A stretch of DNA of 64,000 bases, from assembly GCF_002078875.1 (NCBI RefSeq), contig NC_034421.1, forward strand, positions 2,853,076 through 2,917,075. The letters run 5' to 3'. Positions 60,460 through 64,000 of the stretch are shown one piece after another. The position numbers and the translations under genes were made by a program. This stretch comes from Numida meleagris (taxonomy: Eukaryota; Chordata; Aves; Galliformes; Numididae). Under the pieces are notes generated by a model, which was not told the DNA's origin, did no database searches, and saw only the letters and a list, made by a program, of their open reading frames with translations. The stretch's first letter is position 1; every line of letters starts with the position of its first letter.

Positions 60460-61495
60460 GCAGAGCAGAGCTTATCACACGTCTGTGTCTGCATCATTAC
60501 CATGTCAAGGGCTGGGGTGAGCTCGGCTTTACCCAAACCTTGCTCCTCTTCTCTCTCCTACTCAGAGCTCTCCCATCTCTTCCTCGCTGTCTCTTTCCAG
60601 CTGAGGCTTGCCAGCCTTTTCCCAAGGAAACCATTTTCTCTTCCAGCCCCTCTGCGACGCCTCTGCTTTACCCCCTCGCTGGGTCTGTTTGCATCTCGCT
60701 CCCGGCGCATTCCCCGTCCCTCCTGCTGTGTGTGCAGCTGAAGCTCGGCCTCTTCGCCTTCCGCCTGTGGAAGAACAGGGACTTATTAGGAGGCAGCTCT
60801 GCAGGAGGTGCTTTTCTGCATGGTTTTCTAGGAAATTCCTCCTGCTACCTGGGTAATGGTTGCCTGAGCAGCAGCCTGCCGTGTGGGGCAGGAGGAGGCG
60901 GCAGGGGGAGGTGGGAGAAGCAGAGGGAAGAACACAGGGTGGGTGCTGGATGTGGGTGCATCCCCAAAACCTCGGGGTCCTGCAGTGTGCCCAAGTACAA
61001 GGGCCAAGAGCTGCTCCCTCCTCCAGAGGACAAGCATCTGCTACCCAGGTGCCCTCCTCTCCCTTAAAGAATGGAGCAATAACAATAAACACCTCTCACC
61101 TGGTTGATGGACTCCAGTCTCTTCATCCAGGTTTTGCTGTCCCCACGCAGTGCCATTAACATCTGGTGCTGCAGGGTGTCCCCATGCAAGCCCCAAGGGG
61201 GAACAGGGCAGCTCATCACACACAGACCTGAAAAGAAAGAGGAACCATTAAACCCCAGGGCTCATGCCTCCACCACCCACCCAGGCCGGCAACAGGCTTC
61301 CAGCATCTCACAGCCCTGCTTTCACCCCAGGACCCATTAGCATTCCCACCATGCTTGCAGTGCTTCACCCCATCTCCTCCTGCTGTTTCTGCACCCTGTG
61401 TGGCCATTTCTGTGCAAACCAGTCTAAAACCTCCATCTTCTGTTGTCCCCATGCCTTCTGTATGGTACTTTCTGGCTATTTTAAGGACTACTACA
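60460..61495. other. Non-coding stretch; no gene seen
   Basis: Moderately GC-rich with overlapping frames up to 203 codons on both strands that lack domains. They are treated as composition-driven. Confidence 0.4.
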
Positions 61496-61499
61496 CAGT

Positions 61500-62190
61500 C
61501 CTGGCTTGATAGCCTTGAGGACTAAAGACCTTTTGTCAACAGAGCAGATGCAAGACAAGCTGCTGCAAGATTCCTCAGAGCAAAATGATTTTGATAAATT
61601 GGAGAAATGGCTTGAAATCAATACACTGAAATTCAATAAAGCCAAGTGCAAAGTGCTTCACTTAGGAAGGCGATATCAAAATCGCAGATGTAAGATGGGG
61701 AAGAGCTGGTACGCCAGCAGGAGAGCGGCCAAGGCTCGGGCAGCAGAGTAGCCCTCAAACTGAGCAGCAGACAATAACCTGATGCTTTAGGAAAGGAAAG
61801 AAAAGGCACATCTTGCCTGGAGATGTATTAATAGTTTCAGATGGAAGACAGCAAGGTAATTTATTTGGCTCTATTCAGTGCTGGTAAGGCAACAGCAGGA
61901 GATACATATCTCCAGGTTTGGCCATCACAACTTTCAGAGAAATTCAGACAAATTGAGAGAGTTCGGAGTGTTTGGAAAAACATGCTCCAGGAAGATGGAC
62001 TAAAGGAGCTGGGTTTGTGAGCCAGGACAGAGACTGAGAGCAAGGCAATGTGTAACATTCATCCAGAATGGAAAGGGCAGTTATAAAGATGATGGTGATC
62101 AATTGGTGGCTAGTTGGACAAGATGTAATAGGCTTGAAGTGCAGCCAGGTTGGGTTAGATGCTCAGGGGAAGCTTCCTAAGAATAAGGCT
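61500..62190 (+). mobile_element. Old, degraded CR1-like LINE body with RT remnant
   Basis: Bases 61506-61751 encode residues of the form Asp-Lys-Leu-Glu-Lys-Trp-Leu...Leu-Lys-Phe-Asn-Lys-Ala-Lys-Cys-Lys-Val-Leu-His-Leu-Gly, the well-known C-terminal part of the CR1 reverse transcriptase. The following 400 bases follow the CR1 3' layout in decayed form: a Trp-lacking AGTGCTGGTAAGGC segment, GAGCTGGGTTTGTGAGCC, ATTCATCCAGAATGG, then GATGTAATAGGCTTGAAGTG and CAGGTTGGGTTAGATGC. The copy is interrupted and cannot encode a working polymerase. It is clearly older than the three short CR1 tails. Boundaries are approximate. Confidence 0.65.
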
Positions 62191-62590
62191 GGCCAAGAGA
62201 CAGGGCAGGGTGCAGGGGAGCCTCATCCCTGGTGAGCTCCAAGAGCCTACTGGGGTCTAGGGGAAGAAGCTGGAGATGAAGATGGCTTTACTGTGAGCAA
62301 ATTGCCAGGCTGAGTTGTTCACATGCTTTATGGTAACATCTGAGAGGGCTCTGCACCACTCACCTCACCGATGTGGCCATGGTGACCAGGAAGCTGCTCC
62401 ATCTCCATGGAGCTCACCCATCCCCATGCCTGACATAAGAGAAAATCAGAGGCAGAAACCACCAATCCAGGTGTCCCCAAGGACGCCTTGCTGTTCAGAC
62501 AGGACACACGTCCCTGTGGCCTCAGCCTCCCTGAGCTGATTTTTTGGCAGTTCCATGGCTAGCTACAGCCTTGCGATCTCCTCCAGATCA
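62191..62590. other. Non-coding stretch; no gene seen
   Basis: Ordinary sequence after the CR1 relic; no frame or repeat of note. Confidence 0.4.
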
Positions 62591-62594
62591 ATCC

Positions 62595-62670
62595 CTCTCA
62601 GCTGCATTTTTGATCATAATTAATGTTTGCTGTGTAATTACATTGATTTTTTAATGTACTCTGAGAGATG
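62595..62670. promoter_or_regulatory. Homeodomain-word cluster
   Basis: GATCATAATTAATGTTTGC, GTGTAATTACATTGA and TTTTTTAATG supply four TAAT-type cores within 60 bases. Confidence 0.3.
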
Positions 62671-63264
62671 AGGGAAATTCAAAGCCTGAATGCATCGGCT
62701 GAGCTGAAGGGAAGTGCCTGAAGGGTGCTGCATAAATGCCCTGGGTTTCACGGGGCTCTGCAGAGCTGCATCACACAGGGCTGGACACGGAGATGTTTGC
62801 TGTGCTGCTCTTCTATTCCCTGACCAAACTCCTCCACCGTCTGGGAACAGGACTTTATTCATTCACCCAACGGGGACTGGGATTTGGATCCCACCTGAGC
62901 TTCCCAGGTCTGAAGGATGTGGGTGCCCACCAAGGATCGGGGTGCAGAGCTGAAGTAAAAGCCGAAATGCACTGCCCCTTGGCTGCCTGCAGGCACCGCT
63001 CCCATAGGGGCATGGCAAACTCATGCCTGCACATCCCTGAGCATCCCACTCGTTAGAGGGCTTGTCGCTCATATTTTTTTAACAGCACCTTGTTTTGCAT
63101 CGCCAGTTAATGATGTGCCCTGCGAGGATGGCTCCTGCCTGAGCAGTTCCAAGGGAGCCACGCAGCACCAGCTCAGCCCTGCACAGACGAGAACACTGTG
63201 ACAACTGCTGCTGAAAAGCAGCCTTGCCATGCACAGGTGTTATTAAGCAGCCACAGATGCTATG

Positions 63265-63330
63265 CATCTTTTTTTTTTTTTCAATTAAAACCCCATACAT
63301 TTCAAAAGAAAAAAAGAAAAAAAAAAATGA
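63265..63330. repeat. T-rich and A-rich low-complexity pair
   Basis: A pure T run near 63269-63281 and an interrupted A-rich run near 63305-63327 flank about 25 bases of unique sequence. They are in inverted orientation and could pair as a weak hairpin. Confidence 0.7.
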
Positions 63331-63734
63331 GGCAAGAGACAAAGCAGCAGAGACAAAGGAGCCACACCGCCGGCAGCATTGTGCTGGGGGAAACGCTCAG
63401 CTGGTCGAACAACGTGGCGGCCGCACGTCTGCGGGGACGTGGTGTGACAGCGCTGGTGCACGGAACGTCTGATGTCGGTGTTGGCAAAGGGCCTCATCCA
63501 CTGCTCCCTGCTCTGTGGCTGCTGCCGGGGAGAGGTGGGAGTGGGCGCAGAGCTGTGGCTGCTCCTCGCCCTTGGGCGGACGGCGCAGGAATTGGAAATG
63601 AGCCCTTAAATAGGCTGTGAGCCCGCTGGTGTAACAAGTTGTCTTCGGAGCCCGAGCGCTGTGGTGCGTGGAGGTGGCTCTCTCTTCTGTGTTGTGTGCG
63701 TGCCCTAAATGCAATTATTTGGCTCTTACCATGT

Positions 63735-63950
63735 CTGATATTATTATTGTTCTTGCTATCTTTGGTACTTTTATGGCCCCATCACCATAGTAACTGAGCA
63801 TCTCAAAGCCCTGTAAGGAGGGAGTAATATTATTTCCATTGTAGAGTTGGGGGAAGCGAACAACAGCAATGTGCAGAGCGGGAGCCACGGGAGGACTTGT
63901 GCAAGCGTGGGGATCATACTCCAGCTCCTTCCAATGATCAGCAGCCGTCC
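63735..63950 (+). repeat. Ancient amniote MIR-like SINE relic
   Basis: In order: a TATTATTATTG run, TTTTATGGCCCCATCACCAT, AGTAACTGAGCATCTCAAAG, CCCTGTAAGGAGGGAGTAAT, ATTATTTCCATTGTAGAG, GTGCAGAGCGGGAGCC and GGGGATCATACTCCAGCTCC. This is collinear with a widespread sauropsid repeat (TATGGCCCCATCACCATAGT...CTGAGCACCTCACAA...ATTATCCCCATTTTACAGAT...GTGGCAGAGC...GAATTGAACCCAGGTCTCC). It is clearly recognisable but decayed and non-coding. Confidence 0.65.
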
Positions 63951-64000
63951 TAACTTTTCCTGGGCACCCCCAGGACACGCTCCCATCCCGTTTCTCCTCC

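Noticed and set aside
1..64000. CRISPR arrays, bacterial operons, integrated viral genes or a novel defence-type system
   Set aside because: The sequence is a vertebrate non-coding locus. No spaced direct repeats, no prokaryotic gene organisation and no retroviral gag/pol/env frames were seen.

Overview
The window reads as nuclear genomic DNA of a bird, or at least a close sauropsid. The main evidence is several CR1 LINE 3' ends with the characteristic avian tail (9.2 kb, 34.9 kb, 45.0 kb minus strand), one much older CR1 body (61.5-62.2 kb), a generally low repeat load, no mammalian L1 or Alu, and a few highly decayed amniote SINE-like relics. Nothing bacterial, viral or organellar was recognised.

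Layout. Bases 150-1750 are a dense CpG island. Inside it, on the plus strand, a purine-rich 5'UTR-like stretch leads to an ATG at 989 and a good splice donor after base 998, so it looks like the promoter and first exon of a plus-strand gene whose first exon carries only 10 coding bases. I could not identify the gene. Two smaller CpG clusters follow (4.4-4.6 kb and 5.2-5.34 kb), each ending in an ATG closely followed by a GTGAGTGA donor; the second has the same splice phase as the 989 ATG and could be an alternative first exon. From there to the end I see no convincing protein-coding exon. The simplest model is that most of the window is a very long first intron or regulatory territory of this gene, with one possible non-coding exon near 47.9 kb.

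The non-coding part is not uniform. AT-rich islands packed with homeodomain, POU and SOX-like words stand out from the surrounding sequence at about 4.7, 5.6, 10, 14.3, 17.9, 22.7, 27.3, 31.2, 33.0-33.2, 44.3-44.6, 45.6-45.9, 52.9-53.2, 54.0, 59.5, 60.4 and 62.6 kb. They look like conserved developmental enhancers, although conservation cannot be tested from one sequence. The block from about 34.9 to 41.4 kb is visibly more AT-rich and holds older repeat relics. Structural DNA oddities include a TA tract ending in a 43-bp near-perfect palindrome at 48.2 kb, an 18-bp palindrome just after it, a 24-bp hairpin at 11.1 kb and a 200-bp pyrimidine tract at 23.2 kb.

Most open reading frames are chance frames in GC-rich or low-stop sequence. 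Two unexplained frames (29886-30791 minus and 40614-40850 minus) are reported as findings rather than genes. No previously undescribed system is evident; the most useful leads are the phase-matched alternative first exons, the enhancer-like clusters and the decayed tRNA/SINE relics.
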